NCBI GenBank assembly: GCA_020740775.1
Contig: JAHEWK010000003.1
Coordinates: 2,852,001 to 2,916,000 of the forward strand
Source of the DNA: Ilyonectria destructans
Taxonomy: Eukaryota > Ascomycota > Sordariomycetes > Hypocreales > Nectriaceae
DNA: 64,000 nucleotides
Direction: 5' to 3'
Below are positions 1-10,769 of this stretch, piece by piece. The position numbers and the translations under genes are program-made. Below the pieces are notes generated by a model. That model made no database searches, was not told where the DNA came from, and saw only the letters and a program-made list of their open reading frames with translations. Numbering within the stretch: the stretch's first letter is position 1; every line of letters starts with the position of its first letter.

Positions 1-842
1 AGGCGGATTAGCTTGAGAAGGTACTCGGCATTGTGGTAGCCGCCCCAGTTCAATCTGATCGCCTGACCAAGCATCGCCTTGGAGTTGTAGACCGGTATTA
101 CGTGGGTCGAGGTGTATGAGGATGAGACGACGAGACCAGTCTTGCCCTTGTTGTGCCTGTATGAGAAGAGGGAGTCGATGCCGTAGGCCAGAGAAGGAGC
201 GCCATAGCACTCGAAAACTATCTCCGTCATAGCTGTGATGCATCGCGTCAGCATGGAACGCGCCCAGGTGAGAACTTATACGTACACTTCCGCGAGTACG
301 GGAGGTTGGCCACCGCCTCCGTCATGACGATAGGAACGTCAATGCCGCGCTCAGTTTCGTTCATTCCCAGCTTGAGGAAAATATAATCCAGGACATGCTC
401 CGTCACGTCCCAGTTGCTGACGATTCCGGTACCTGCCTCGAAGGCGTTTCGAATGTGACCTCGAGCTGTCGTATCGGCGTAGCAGTCGGAACCGGCGAAG
501 GAGAAAGTCTTGCCGATCTTTCGGTCGCGATACTTGGCCATGATCGGGGGGATGCTGAACCTGGGCTTCTTCTCGAAAGACCATCCGGCCCTGACGGAAG
601 AAGAACCTGGGAGTGAGGTTAGCCAACGGATGTCGCAGCTCCCTGGCGAGCATCATGTGCTCACCATAGTCGATGACGATGGCCGAGCTGCCCGGCTGCT
701 CCAGCGCCCGCTTGCGGCCGTCGCTCTGGGGCTCGATGTAGTCCTGGAAGCGATTCTCCTTGACGGGGAAGATCTTTGCGGGCGAGTAGGTCTTGGCCAC
801 GGGCGCCGCGATGGCGGGCACGTCGATGGCGGAGGGCGCCAT
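1..842 (-). CDS. ARP5: Actin-related protein Arp5 (INO80 complex), N-terminal part
   Basis: Arp5 is a nuclear actin-related protein of the INO80 chromatin remodeller, where it pairs with Ies6. The first ~243 residues are visible and the gene runs off the left edge. Exons read as 842-665, 606-286 and 232-<1, with introns of 58 and 53 bases (gtgagc...ccag and gtacgt...acag). The joins keep frame: AIVIDYG continues into SSSVRAGW, and PYSRK into SMTEIVFECYG. Family-typical stretches are the actin phosphate-1 loop (DYGSSSVRAGW), the Arp5-like GSDCYADTTARG, NAFEAGTGIVSNWDVTE, and the segment ending LNWGGYHNAEYLLKL. A Pro/Ala-rich leader of about 55 residues precedes the actin fold. The start at 842 is the first ATG in the open frame. 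It is divergent from IES6, 1.45 kb away. Identity is secure; the splice sites are inferred from frame. Confidence 0.93.
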
Positions 843-2295
843 GGTGGTGTCGGAGATTCGAGTACGGCAGGAGGATTAGGAAGAAGGAGGGCGTGGAAGC
901 ATTATGAGGCCAGAAGGGAAAGGTGAAAATTCAATGCCGGGAGCGGCCTGGCTTCCGGTCGCCAATTGGGGGGGAATGGATGGTTTTTGGAGCTTGGTCG
1001 TGGCGAGCAAGATGAATGCGAGGCTGCGAGGCTGATGATGGGACGTGACATGCGCTGCGCTCTTAGTGGATCCACCGCCAGTGCATTATGCGCCAGTCCG
1101 CCGCGGCAGCGGTCAGGCCAGTGCCTTTCAATGAAGCCCAAAGGATACCACTTTGGTAAGTATTGGTTGTACTAATTGGAAATCGGGAAGTGACAAATGG
1201 ATTTTCCACAGTCTTCTCAATACAGTTACTTGAAGGTTGACCAACCTAAGAACTTAACTGGTTGCATCACCAACTCTACATGACACTACATCAAGCATCC
1301 CTGGAGGTTAACGACGCAAGGTCACAGTTTTCTATATGTGCAAAGGGAAAAGAGAGGATAGTACATTCGGTATCACAGGGCATCGCGAAATTCGAATCAC
1401 ATAGCGAGTTTGAAAGATATAAACGTAGACAAGGTTCGTCAATTCATGGGTATTCATTCACTTCCAACACCTACACGTCGAGCATCCAGTTCCTACTCAT
1501 TGAGTATCGACTCAGTTTGGAGGCTTCAAGTTATCCGTCGCTGCGAGAAATCGTTAGCAACAGATTCTGCGACCGAATGAAGAATACTCATTACCTTCAA
1601 GATGGAACAGAACATTGGACTGGTAGTTCTTGAACATCTGCGCTACCAGTTCCACGTTCATGTTTTGGATGTTTATATCCTACGCAGTACCGAGTCAGCA
1701 TATCAGAACGAGAAATGGAATGAAAGCGAAGACGAACTTGGAGGCTCTTGTTCATAACAACGACGGCCTCGTTGAGTTTTTCCTGTATATTATCAGCTAT
1801 TTGCCGTCCACTGGCTCAGAGTGAAGCGATCTCCGTACCACATTGGTGATGATGCGGGACAGCAGGAGGTTCTGCTGGTGCTCGTGTGGGCTCTCCTGCG
1901 CGCATCGTCAGCGGATGATTTAGCTTATCGACGTCCAAACTGCGCCGTCTGCTTCGGAGATTTTTACCATCTTCAAATTGGTTCGCAGGATGATGAACGT
2001 GGTTGATCACTAGGTAGGTGTGAGTACGCGCGCGACAGTGGAGGGGCAGTCCAGTGTTTACGTCTCGGTGGGCCTGTGTACCAGTGACCAGTGACACCCA
2101 GTGCGCAAGCAGCGACTGACACGTGCGGTGAAGCGCGGCAGAACCCAGGCCCGTTCCAAGCTGGGCCAGCTCCCAGCCGCTCAACCTCCAGAGCACCGCC
2201 GACGAATTGCTCCTCTCCCGGCACTACAGCGCTATCCTCGACACGATCTCCGAAACATTACCAAAGCAACACCTACGAATTCTCCCCCCGAAGCC
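843..2295. promoter_or_regulatory. Intergenic region between divergent ARP5 and IES6
   Basis: This 1,453-base stretch lies between two divergent start codons. No convincing coding sequence was seen; its open frames are short and low in recognisable content. It presumably holds both promoters and 5' UTRs. The open frame of IES6 extends upstream to about 2101 but has no ATG before 2296. Confidence 0.5.
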
Positions 2296-2865
2296 ATGGC
2301 CGCCCCTACCGAGGCGCAGATTGCGCATCTGGAGCTCATCGAGAAGCTTGATATCCACTCAATCCACAAGACCTTCCGCAGCTCAACCTGGAAGCCGAAC
2401 CAGCGCCGAAACAAGAACCTCAAGGCCATTGTTGGTGATGCTTCCCGACGAGAGGCCTCTGCAATGGGCACGCCCATGGACGTCAGCGGCAACGTGACTC
2501 CGGGAGCCGACGATGGCTTGTCGACGAGCGGCACCACGACGCCTGCGACAGAAAGCGGCAGCCAGGCCCCCAACCTTGCGCAGGCCTCGCGGAGTCTGTC
2601 AAAACTGGTCCTAGAGAAGACCCTGAAGCCTACCGGAGGAATTGTGTCGGCCCCGAATGCGACGTACACCAACATCGAGTCAGCGCCCTCGATGGCACAC
2701 TCCAAGCACTACTGCGACATCACGGGACTGCCAGCGCCGTACGTCGACCCCAAGACCCGGTTGAGGTACCACAACAAGGAGGTGTTTGGTCTTATCAGAA
2801 CGCTTCCTCAGGGTGCAGCCGAGCAATACCTCGAGGCTCGTGGCGCCCACACGGTCCTTAAGTGA
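2296..2865 (+). CDS. IES6: INO80 complex subunit Ies6 (YL1 C-terminal domain)
   Basis: This is an intronless gene of 189 residues. Ies6 forms a heterodimer with Arp5 inside INO80 and helps couple ATP hydrolysis to nucleosome sliding. The C-terminal third carries the YL1_C domain: HYCDITGLPAPYVDPKTRLRYH, then NKEVF and a terminal AEQYLEARGA motif. The N-terminal half has the family segment IHKTFRSSTWKPNQRRNKNLKAI, followed by a Ser/Thr/Gly-rich linker of about 70 residues. The frame is open about 65 codons further upstream, but the first ATG, in the context GAAGCCATGGCC, is at 2296 and agrees with family length. Divergent from ARP5, the partner gene. Confidence 0.95.
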   Translation: MAAPTEAQIAHLELIEKLDIHSIHKTFRSSTWKPNQRRNKNLKAIVGDASRREASAMGTPMDVSGNVTPGADDGLSTSGTTTPATESGSQAPNLAQASRSLSKLVLEKTLKPTGGIVSAPNATYTNIESAPSMAHSKHYCDITGLPAPYVDPKTRLRYHNKEVFGLIRTLPQGAAEQYLEARGAHTVLK

Positions 2866-3967
2866 ACATCGACCGGACAACTATTACTAATATGGATTGC
2901 TACGGATGGTCGGCAGCAAGACGGGGGTGGGAGATGGAGGCCATACAAGGGCGTCCTACGAGGATTCAGAGCATTCATCACATGTTGAAGGTGTACGAGA
3001 AGTGACTGTCCGACCAACAAAGTCAAACCCCAACTATGCACCCTAAGCCTCTCGGCAAAGGGATGGCAATTGACGCTCCGGCTTAATCGTGATCCAGTGG
3101 GCTTTGTTCTCTGCCTAGGTCGACAGACTACCGAGAACGTATGGAGTAGACGATCTCAGTGGCCAAGGCGAAAAACGCCTTGGCCGTCGCGGCAGGTGCA
3201 GATAGGATGAATAGAGGCCATCTCTATCTGTCTTGGTTTGATTGAAAGGGGATATTGAGTTGTGATTTGAGAAAGAGCCGGGTCAATCGCCCATGGCTCA
3301 TGGATAGCATGAGGGCTCAGGAGGAATTCCGATGCCCCGTCAGGTGTTTGCAAATACTGTACCGATAGAGATGGACGTAATGATTGTCCGAATACCAATT
3401 CATATCATGAATGCCACATCAGCTAGAGGCGTGAGCTTCTACGTCCTGTGGTGCGCTTCTTGATCTGAAAGATTATGAGAGAGCGATGAAGGATGAAGGA
3501 GACAGATGCTCTCGAAACCCACGACTGTCGTAAAATTTCATTACATGCCGCGGATACCCACTGTGGCCCCAAGACAGCCAATGGTCACGCGCCGAGCTCC
3601 AGGGGACGTCCAACACGAGCCTTTAGCCACTCTCGCAGCGCCTGTCAACCGCTATCAGTACCGCGCCCCGCCCGTAGCCACTGGCGCCGTCGCAGCATAG
3701 CACAGTACAGCACAGCACAGCGCAACGTATTCGTAACGCGGGCCGGGAGGCACCAGAGGTAAGCCCCTGGAACGAACAATCGATGTGCCAGTTCGCTCCT
3801 TGCGCCTGCAACCACGTGTAACCTGGACCTCGACCGAAAACTCGAAACGTTGAACTTGGTCAATCGCCGGCTCGAGCTCGACTTCATCACTCGCAATCCT
3901 GATACTCAAGGCGCCGCTGGCCTCCCGATAGTTCCGATCCCCTCGTTTTCTATCAACCGTCGCCAAT
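2866..3967. other. Intergenic, no gene seen
   Basis: It lies between IES6 and GOT1, both on the plus strand. It holds the IES6 3' end and the GOT1 promoter. A short CA/AG-rich run (agcacagtacagcacagcac) lies near 3700-3720. No protein-like frame was found. Confidence 0.5.
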
Positions 3968-4735
3968 ATGTCCATGTGGCTGTCTGATACCCAAAGTACG
4001 TCGCCCATTTGCGCGTCCATCCCTCGTGACCACGGTGTTGCCTCCGCGGTGCCCGCACAGCCGCGGTGCCTATCTGCGCTTGGTTGCCATGAAGAAACCG
4101 ATAAAGACTTCAAAAGCTAACGGGTGTTTGTCTACAGAGATTGGGGTTGTCTTCTGCTCTGGCGGTAGGTACGCGCGAGTTCCGAAGCTTCGGCGCATGG
4201 GCGGGATGGCGACTGACGACATGGACTCGTGTAGGAGGCTTCTTCCTCATCGGAGGCGTCATGCTGTTTTTTGATCGGGCCATGTATGTTGGGAACACTT
4301 GTTCTCCCCCAATTTTCCCGTGCTTCATTTGCTAACGACGGTGGTTTACGCAGGCTTGCCATGGGAAATGTACGAGATACCCTGGCCCTCGACGAACCTC
4401 GATCGAACGAACCCGAACTGACGTATATATAACTGTAGATTCTTTTCCTCATCGGCTTGACCATCATCATCGGACCGCAGAAGACACTGCTCTTCTTCGC
4501 GCGCAAACAGAAGGCTAAAGGCACGGGCGCCTTCTTCCTCGGCCTGGTGCTCATACTCATGAAATGGACCTTTGTCGGCTTCCTTATAGAAGCATACGGC
4601 ATAGTGGTGCTATTTGGTGACTTCCTGGGCACCATCGCAGGCTTCGCGCGGGGCTTACCAGTCGTGGGACCCTACATTGGCATCGTCGTGGACAGGCTAG
4701 GCCTGGGACGCCGAAACAGCGAACTCCCCGTCTAA
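3968..4735 (+). CDS. GOT1: Got1-family vesicle transport membrane protein
   Basis: Got1 is a small tetraspanning membrane protein of the ER-Golgi system that acts in COPII vesicle traffic and Golgi fusion. Five exons are read: 3968-3995, 4138-4164, 4235-4283, 4354-4369 and 4439-4735. The joined protein begins MSMWLSDTQKIGVVF. It then runs through four hydrophobic segments: FFLIGGVMLFFDRA; MGNILFLIGLTIIIG; a KAKGTGAFFLGLVLI / KWTFVGFLIEAYGIV pair; and a hydrophobic GLPVVGPYIGIVVD tail. The FFDRA and IGPQKT motifs are family hallmarks. The four introns include two short ones of 70 bases; the 16-base exon 4 is a microexon needed to keep frame (AT|G CTT GCC ATG GGA AAT). Convergent with profilin. 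Identity is strong; the exon borders are manual. Confidence 0.92.
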
Positions 4736-5385
4736 ATGGTAAACAAGGTTCAGTGAGAATCATAACGATGGGACCCCTTGGTTGGGCCAAGCTTGGTCTA
4801 CATGGGGACTCGAGCTCGTTATTTGTATGGACTATCCGGAGTACCGCCTTGTCTTGATATGCTGTGGAGTTCAGGGAGGAATAGATTGGCTTGGAATCCG
4901 GGGATTGGCGTTATCTGAATCAATTTCCCTGGGGCCGGTGGAATGAATGGGGCCCACGATCAGTGTACATCACCCGAAGCTGTCATGCCGGGCAGAGCTG
5001 GGAGCTGGGAGCTGGGACGGGGCAGCAGAGGATACGGCCAGTCGTGCTGTAGCTAATATGGGTGGGAGTCGAGAGTGTTTCACGAGACGGCGCTCGGACG
5101 GACACATCTGGGGGGGCATTTGGATTGCCTATATGCAGAATCGTGTAGAAACAGAGACTCTTTTGGACGATTCATGGCCAAACAGATGATTTCCTCCTCG
5201 CCTCGACGAGGCTCAAGCTGACCGCCCGGGTGCTCTAAAGAAAAGAAATAAGGCCTCCTCTCAATATGCTCAGTTCGCTAATCGTAGGCTGACTCTGACC
5301 GTTAATTCCCCAGTGCACATCCATAGCTATTCCAGTTTATTCCTTGGGGTTCTTCCTGCCGCATCCCACAATCCGGATTCTGAGC
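4736..5385. other. Convergent 3' region between GOT1 and profilin
   Basis: It is 650 bases between two stop codons on opposite strands and should contain both 3' UTRs. No gene was seen. Confidence 0.5.
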
Positions 5386-6080
5386 CTAGTAACCGACACC
5401 GATGAGGTAGTCGGCGAGGGCCTCGACGGTCTGGGTGGTGCTGCCAGCAACCTGGGCCTCGCCGTGGTGGGCGACGACGATGGCCTGGCCGGTCTTGGCG
5501 ATGGCGACACCCTCGCGACCCTTTCGGGCGTAGATGCTTCGGTCCTCGGCCCTGGCCATGACATATCGCTCGCCACTGATGTAGAGGCCATCGGCAAAGG
5601 CCTTGTCCTTGGCTGCGGCATCGCCCGAGACGATGGAGGCCACCACCTTCATCTCGGCGGGCTTGAGCTACATTGGGCACAAGAAGTTAGCTCTGGTGCA
5701 GGTGCTGTACGGCAGATAAGCCAGTTGAGAGGGGCAGTCGGTACCGAGAGGCCGGGGGAGGTGGCCCAGACGCTGTCGCCGGCAGCGCTGATGAGGGCGG
5801 CCTGGTCGACATGGCCGGTAGCGATGAGGCTATCAGAGCATCAGCATCCCGCACTTGTGAGAAAAATATCGGCCGTATCGGTCTGGCTGAGAAGGGCTCG
5901 CAGGTTTACCTAGTGTCAACGTATGCTGTTGGGCAGAAGAGCCATCGGTTAGCTGTCTGGACTGTATTCGCGCGAGGAGCGAGGAGGAGGTGGGGTTGTT
6001 TATTCAGACAGCGGCTGCCGAGAGGGGACGCCGGGATAGAGGCGGAGGGGATGGGAGGGCGACTGACCTTGCCACGACAT
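5386..6080 (-). CDS. PFY1: Profilin, actin-monomer-binding protein
   Basis: Profilin is a small cytosolic protein that binds actin monomers, poly-proline (for example in formins) and phosphoinositides. Four exons are read: 6080-6068, 5925-5910, 5829-5745 and 5667-5386. They join to 131 residues, the usual fungal length. The start MSWQAYVDTSLIATGHVDQAALIS has the N-terminal Trp and Tyr of the poly-proline site. The C-terminal exon gives LKPAEMKVVASIV, then the actin-binding half with ARKGREGVAIAKTGQAIVVAHH, ending ALADYLIGVGY. The first two exons are only 13 and 16 bases long, a pattern common in fungal profilin genes. All junctions keep frame with GT-AG introns (gtcagt, gtaaac, gtaccg donors). 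Confidence 0.95.
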
Positions 6081-7080
6081 GGTGAAGGTATGTGAGAGAG
6101 CAACGAAGCGTGTGTGGCGGACTGCGGAAGACGAGGCGGCGGCAAAGCGATGGACGAGGAAGCGTTGAGGCGGAAGCGGTAACAGGAGGGAGAGGTTGTG
6201 AGTCTGTCGAGAGTTGCCCCTCCGTCCGTTGTCACTCAAATTGTTATCGAGCTTTCAACACCGACCAATGCTATCCGCCCATTGGCAGTTCCCCCGCCGA
6301 GGGGTAGTGGGTACTTGGGCACACCGCTGGCAACGGGCGCGGCCACATGTACCGGACACTTGCTCCGTTTCACGGGCGAGCAAGCATGATCAGCGGCCAA
6401 GTTTCGGATGCGCGCGTGTGTCATGTCACGCATTTTTTTCCTGCAATGATTCAACCACACAAGTTGTTGGGCTCGGTGCATATAACTATTGAATGTATGC
6501 ACCTATGCAGCCCGTGCCGTGTTCGCATGCTCAATGACGCTGCGGCCGATCTGTGTGCGTCTGCATCCCTTTGCCTCTTTTTCGGAAGAATAGCTGGGCT
6601 TACTCAAGGTTGACATATACGTCCAATCTGGCCAGGCCCATGTTTGGGCGCAGGCGAGTAACACCTCACCAACACCATCCAAAATTATCACAATGCATCG
6701 CTACCTAGCTGGGCAATGAGACCCAGTACTCTGGTCCGACGGTCCGAGCTGTCACGGAGCTTTCTCGCGTCCCTTGCGGCGGCAGGGCTGGACCGTGGAA
6801 CATTGTATGGTACCTGGCACAGTATCCTACACTCAAGGGCGACACCGAGATGCGCCCGTGCTCTGGCCCCTAGAGACATTTAAGCCTAGCTATTCCAGAA
6901 AGCTGTTACATGTCGCAATGTGAAGGCTATCCTATCTTCTACGCTGCGATTTTGCTTTAGCCATGTAGCTGGCACGCGTACAGTTTTTTCAGAAGAGATG
7001 CACTATAAATATCCACCGCCCTCTTCGGCGTCACTGTAGAACGCGCTCTTTGCAGGACCGATCATCTCAATCTACCAGAT
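6081..7080. other. Profilin upstream region and LYS1 downstream region, no gene seen
   Basis: It is 1.0 kb between the profilin start and the LYS1 stop, both on the minus strand. No supported coding sequence or RNA gene was found. Confidence 0.5.
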
Positions 7081-8302
7081 CTACGGCAGTTCTGAAACTC
7101 GCTCTCGATATGTCTGTTCTGCCCGAGTCCAAACACCATCCTTTTCACGGTCCCGCAGTTGCAAAAGACTGGGGAGAAGTAAGCCGGCATACTCATCGCT
7201 TGCCTCGCGAGCAATCATGGTGGGGAGATGATCAATGGCAATGATGCGCAGCTCAGGTCCGTCTAGTGTTCCCGATGCCAAAATGGTCGGATTGTCAAAG
7301 GAGCTGTATCCGGAATAGACGGGAAGTGGGTTGTTCTCGCTGTTCGGGTCACAGCTCACATCGCATATCACGCGAAGCCGCCTCTCCGGCGTCGACAACG
7401 ATTCGAGTGTGGTGAAAGGCGGGACCCGGTGTGCCCCCAGATAGACACAGTTCAGGAGGGCATCAACGCCGACAATTTCGGGAAAGGGTCCGCCACGGCT
7501 GGTCTCAGCCATGTCCCATTTGAGAACCGATTTCTCGGGGATTCCCACAGCACGGCAACATTCAGCTGCCCCTTTTCCGCAACGACCCAGGGCTCCAATG
7601 ATCATGAGACGGGGGTACTCGCCATCATTCAGTGGCAGTGCTTCCGTAATGGAAGATCGAACGAGTTCTACCAAATCAGAGGCAGAGTCGAATGCTGGCA
7701 CTGCGCCTTGGGGAACTCCAGGGTGAAGAACTTGGTGCGCCCAGGATAACAAGACCAGCGCAGCACCAGAAAAGCCCGCGCTGAAGCCGAATGCTGCTAT
7801 GCGCGTACCTCTATCATCCACTAAAAATTCGAGGTCGTAGAGCAGACCCCCGGCCTTGGCAAAGCGCGAGAGCTCGGTGGCCCATCCATCCTGCTTCTTG
7901 AAACAGTGGGCAAAGTGAATGTATGTATGCGGCAAGGGTGCTAGGAACGGTGTTAGCGACTACATCCACCCTCTAGGCATGATCGTACGTACTGCCGTTT
8001 GCCGGAAGCTCTTTCAAGCCCAAGATCACGTTGTCCACGGGGGCATCGACCCACGACCCAGTAGGGACAATCTCAGCGCCGACGGCCTTAAATTCGCTAT
8101 CATGATAGATGCGATCTGGTGACACTTCGACTCGCACAACGTACCCGGCGCTTATGAGAGCCTTGGCCGTCTCGGGCGATACTGGTCGATTTTGTCAGCC
8201 TCATCTTTGTGAATATCGGACTCGGGGGTAGTCAATATGCGTACGTGGAGAACGCCGCTCAAAGGGCTTGGTCTCAGCCCTCAGGTGAATAAGAGCTGTC
8301 AT
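7081..8302 (-). CDS. LYS1: Saccharopine dehydrogenase (NAD+, L-lysine-forming)
   Basis: It catalyses the last step of the fungal alpha-aminoadipate pathway: saccharopine plus NAD+ gives lysine and 2-oxoglutarate. Exons are 8302-8245, 8181-7993 and 7940-7081, joining to 368 residues, the normal length. The start MTALIHLRAETKPFERRSPLSPETAKALI and the segment DRIYHDSEFKAVGAEIVP are typical. Next come PHTYIHFAHCFKKQDGW, a GRCGKGAAE nucleotide-binding loop and RVICDVSCDPNSENNPLPVY. Both introns are GT-AG and frame-preserving. The C-terminus ends VSELP and has no peroxisomal SKL-type tripeptide, unlike some fungal homologues. A perfect Gcn4/CpcA-type site lies about 70 bases upstream. Confidence 0.96.
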
Positions 8303-8368
8303 GATGGTGTGCAACGAATTGGCGGCTGTTCGACTTGCAAGAACGAAGGTGAAGGTCTATTTCCGCAT

Positions 8369-8375
8369 TGAGTCA
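8369..8375. promoter_or_regulatory. Gcn4/CpcA-type site upstream of LYS1
   Basis: The sequence TGAGTCA (TGACTCA on the other strand) lies 67 bases upstream of the LYS1 start codon. It matches the binding site of Gcn4/CpcA, the bZIP activator of cross-pathway amino-acid control. By chance about one such 7-mer is expected per 8 kb, so the position next to a lysine gene is suggestive rather than proof. Confidence 0.55.
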
Positions 8376-8410
8376 CAACCTAGGTAGGTACCTAGTAATC
8401 GAGGAGTCAC

Positions 8411-8437
8411 CTCCAGGGTGGGGTCCACACCCTGGAG
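8411..8437. promoter_or_regulatory. Perfect inverted repeat in the LYS1 upstream region
   Basis: Two perfect 10-base arms, CTCCAGGGTG and CACCCTGGAG, flank a 7-base spacer about 110 bases upstream of the LYS1 start. An E-box-like CACGTG follows directly. The pair could be a dimeric transcription-factor site or a DNA hairpin. No known factor is claimed. Confidence 0.4.
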
Positions 8438-8445
8438 ATCACGTG

Positions 8446-10739
8446 AGAGTACTGCCCGGCTTTCCCTTTCGCACTGTGAAGCTCAGACTAACAGCCCCCA
8501 CCTCCCAGTGCTTGTTTTCGCTTTGTTAACGCACCGCGCTCTCGTCGGGTGACTCGCTCAGTCATGAACATCTGAGATCTTTCCATCCTTTCTGCAAACA
8601 TGTCTGCTTCGGAAGGCGAAATACCTATTTCGTGCATTAGAAACTTTCTCTCTGGCAGATCAAACGTCGCAAGTTCCATCAGTCATTGGGACATATGCCT
8701 TATGGGGACGACGTCATGACCAAATGACGTTAAGCCGCGACATGGTTTACTTATATTGGTCAAGCGGGGAGCCTGTCCGGTACGACCAATATTGGGATAC
8801 AACGTCGGGCCGGGGACCATTGGAATCATATTTTGCGACGAAAGAAACTACAACACCAGATTCATCAGAACACGAAGCGTAATCCCAACGACTTTTGGGT
8901 ATATCACCGCATTTCTCATGTTGACATCTACAAAGCTTTCACGCCGAGCTGCTGTTGGGTCAAGAAGTTCTGCTGCAAGGTCTGCTGGCAGGATGTCCAG
9001 TCTCTCAAGGCGACGTCCATACCACCTCTTGTTGTGACGCGCTTGTGGTGATTCCTCATCGGGGAAATGCGATCCAGGCTGACCCTGATATAAGCGGAAA
9101 GTAGTTATCGTGATGTTGATCAGTGCAGACTCCAGTCTGTCGCAAATGAACCTCATTGAAACCTCCACACTCTTGCCGTCCACTCGTGCGCTGTGATGCG
9201 CCGTTGGGATATGTTCGGTCGCCTCTGCCGCAAAGTCAGACTGTTTACCCTCTGGATATTGCCTGCATGCTCTGCGTGTATTGATATCTATATTGTCTCG
9301 TATATCTGGATTCTCTACCTTCTCTCATAGTATCAGGATGACCCTTTCGTCGCTTCGGCTTCCCGCCATGCAAGGGCAAAGAGTCAACAGGGCGCTTTTG
9401 AAGGCAGCGGTCTCCATCCATTATTGGCCTGCCACACACAGACTTAGTAAGACGAGTTGTGGATGAGCTCGCCTCTCGGGTGTCGTGTGCGATCTCTTCT
9501 ATGCGAGTGGGAAGATCGCCCTCATAAGGGCAATTTGGGTATGAATGACGTGAAAAAGCGGTCGAAGGCGTTTTGTGGAACCGCTCCCTAGCCTGCTTGA
9601 TGCGCCAGTCAGTGCGTGATGTCGCGTAACAATAGTGATGAACTTGCCTGTAGCGTCAGGTGAACTCGTACAAGGCCTCCATGTAGTTGCAAGGAGGGAA
9701 GAGTCGAGAGTCTCAGACGCTGGCAACTCACACTTGACCGCGTGTCTGCATTACATCTGACAGCCATCTTCTAATCCACCCAAGACATCTCACAATGTTT
9801 CAAGTGCAGGCCAAGGTCAGTGAGTCTGCACAGCTGCATATGAAAAGGACAAGGCCAACCAAGAGGGCCAGCTGATGGTCCAAGATAGTATCACCCGAAA
9901 CGCAAATGCACCAACACATCTAATCCATGCAGACAGACTTGATCTATCAGCAGTCCTAGAATATTCTAGCAGAAGATAAGAATCAGGCGTAGTTGACACA
10001 TTCCATCCTACGGCAAAGCGAGGACCCAAAGCCCATATTCCACTATAACTTAATCCAGCGTGCCGAATTCCCAAGTCCTAGATACCGGAGTCGTTGCTGT
10101 CTATATAATAATTCACTCACTTTATCGCGAGTTCGCAATCGTATAGACACGAGAGGGAGTCGAATACAAACAGAGGACAATGGGTGTATGTGGCAATATT
10201 GTAATAGTCTAGCCCAGAAACATAGTCCAAGACAGCCACCGACTTACCGGGAGATGAACTTATCCATGGTCACCAAATTATCAACAAGAGTGAGGATACA
10301 ATTCGACAGGTGAAGTATCGAGCCCATTGGGGGCGGTCCTAGGAGTGTTTGCGGACTTGACGATGAAGTCCAAACGTGGATCAAGCTACAGCTAGCATGT
10401 GAAGGATATCGACTCATTGAATGAAGCAGTAGATTTCACTGAGGAGAAGGCGATGTAGATAATCACACGTACTTCCTTGGGCTGTCAATGCAAAGCCATC
10501 GCCATCGGTGCGATTACATTGAGTGTGCGACACGATCGGTTGTTGCAGCTTGACCGGTATTTTATCTGACAAACCCACTCTAATACTGTTATGTGCCGAC
10601 TTGGTCACATCGCGAGACGATATGGGACCAGATCAGAAAACGGGACCGTCGCCCCCAATACATGGATTACAGATGCGCAGGCAAAATCTAAAATACTAAT
10701 ATAACAACTCGGCTAGACCAATCACCGTGCAAGTTTTTG
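8446..10739. other. Gene-poor stretch, no recognised gene
   Basis: This is 2.3 kb without a recognisable gene. Only one frame in it looks protein-like (8848-9183, minus, listed separately). A second minus-strand frame at 8488-8679 reads like an acidic/basic helical peptide but has no identifiable family. Both could be pieces of a decayed gene. Confidence 0.4.
8848..9183 (-). CDS. Unrecognised open frame, possible gene fragment
   Basis: I do not recognise this frame. It codes for 111 residues from the ATG at 9183, and the frame stays open further upstream to at least about 9255, so the true start may lie there or in another exon. The protein is mixed in composition, without low complexity, and includes segments such as RRLERLDILPADLAAELLDP and ARRESFVDVNMRNAVIYPKVV. 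Such balanced composition is more gene-like than the neighbouring shadow frames. It could be the remains of a larger minus-strand gene that continued through 8488-8679. No function is assigned. Confidence 0.2.
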   Translation of the reverse strand: MDGKSVEVSMRFICDRLESALINITITTFRLYQGQPGSHFPDEESPQARHNKRWYGRRLERLDILPADLAAELLDPTAARRESFVDVNMRNAVIYPKVVGITLRVLMNLVL

Positions 10740-10769
10740 CGTATATGTTATCGCTCTTTTTGCGTTTTT

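Noticed and set aside
2101..2295. Upstream in-frame extension of IES6 by about 65 codons
   Set aside because: There is no ATG in the extension and its Arg-rich sequence does not fit the family; the start at 2296 does.
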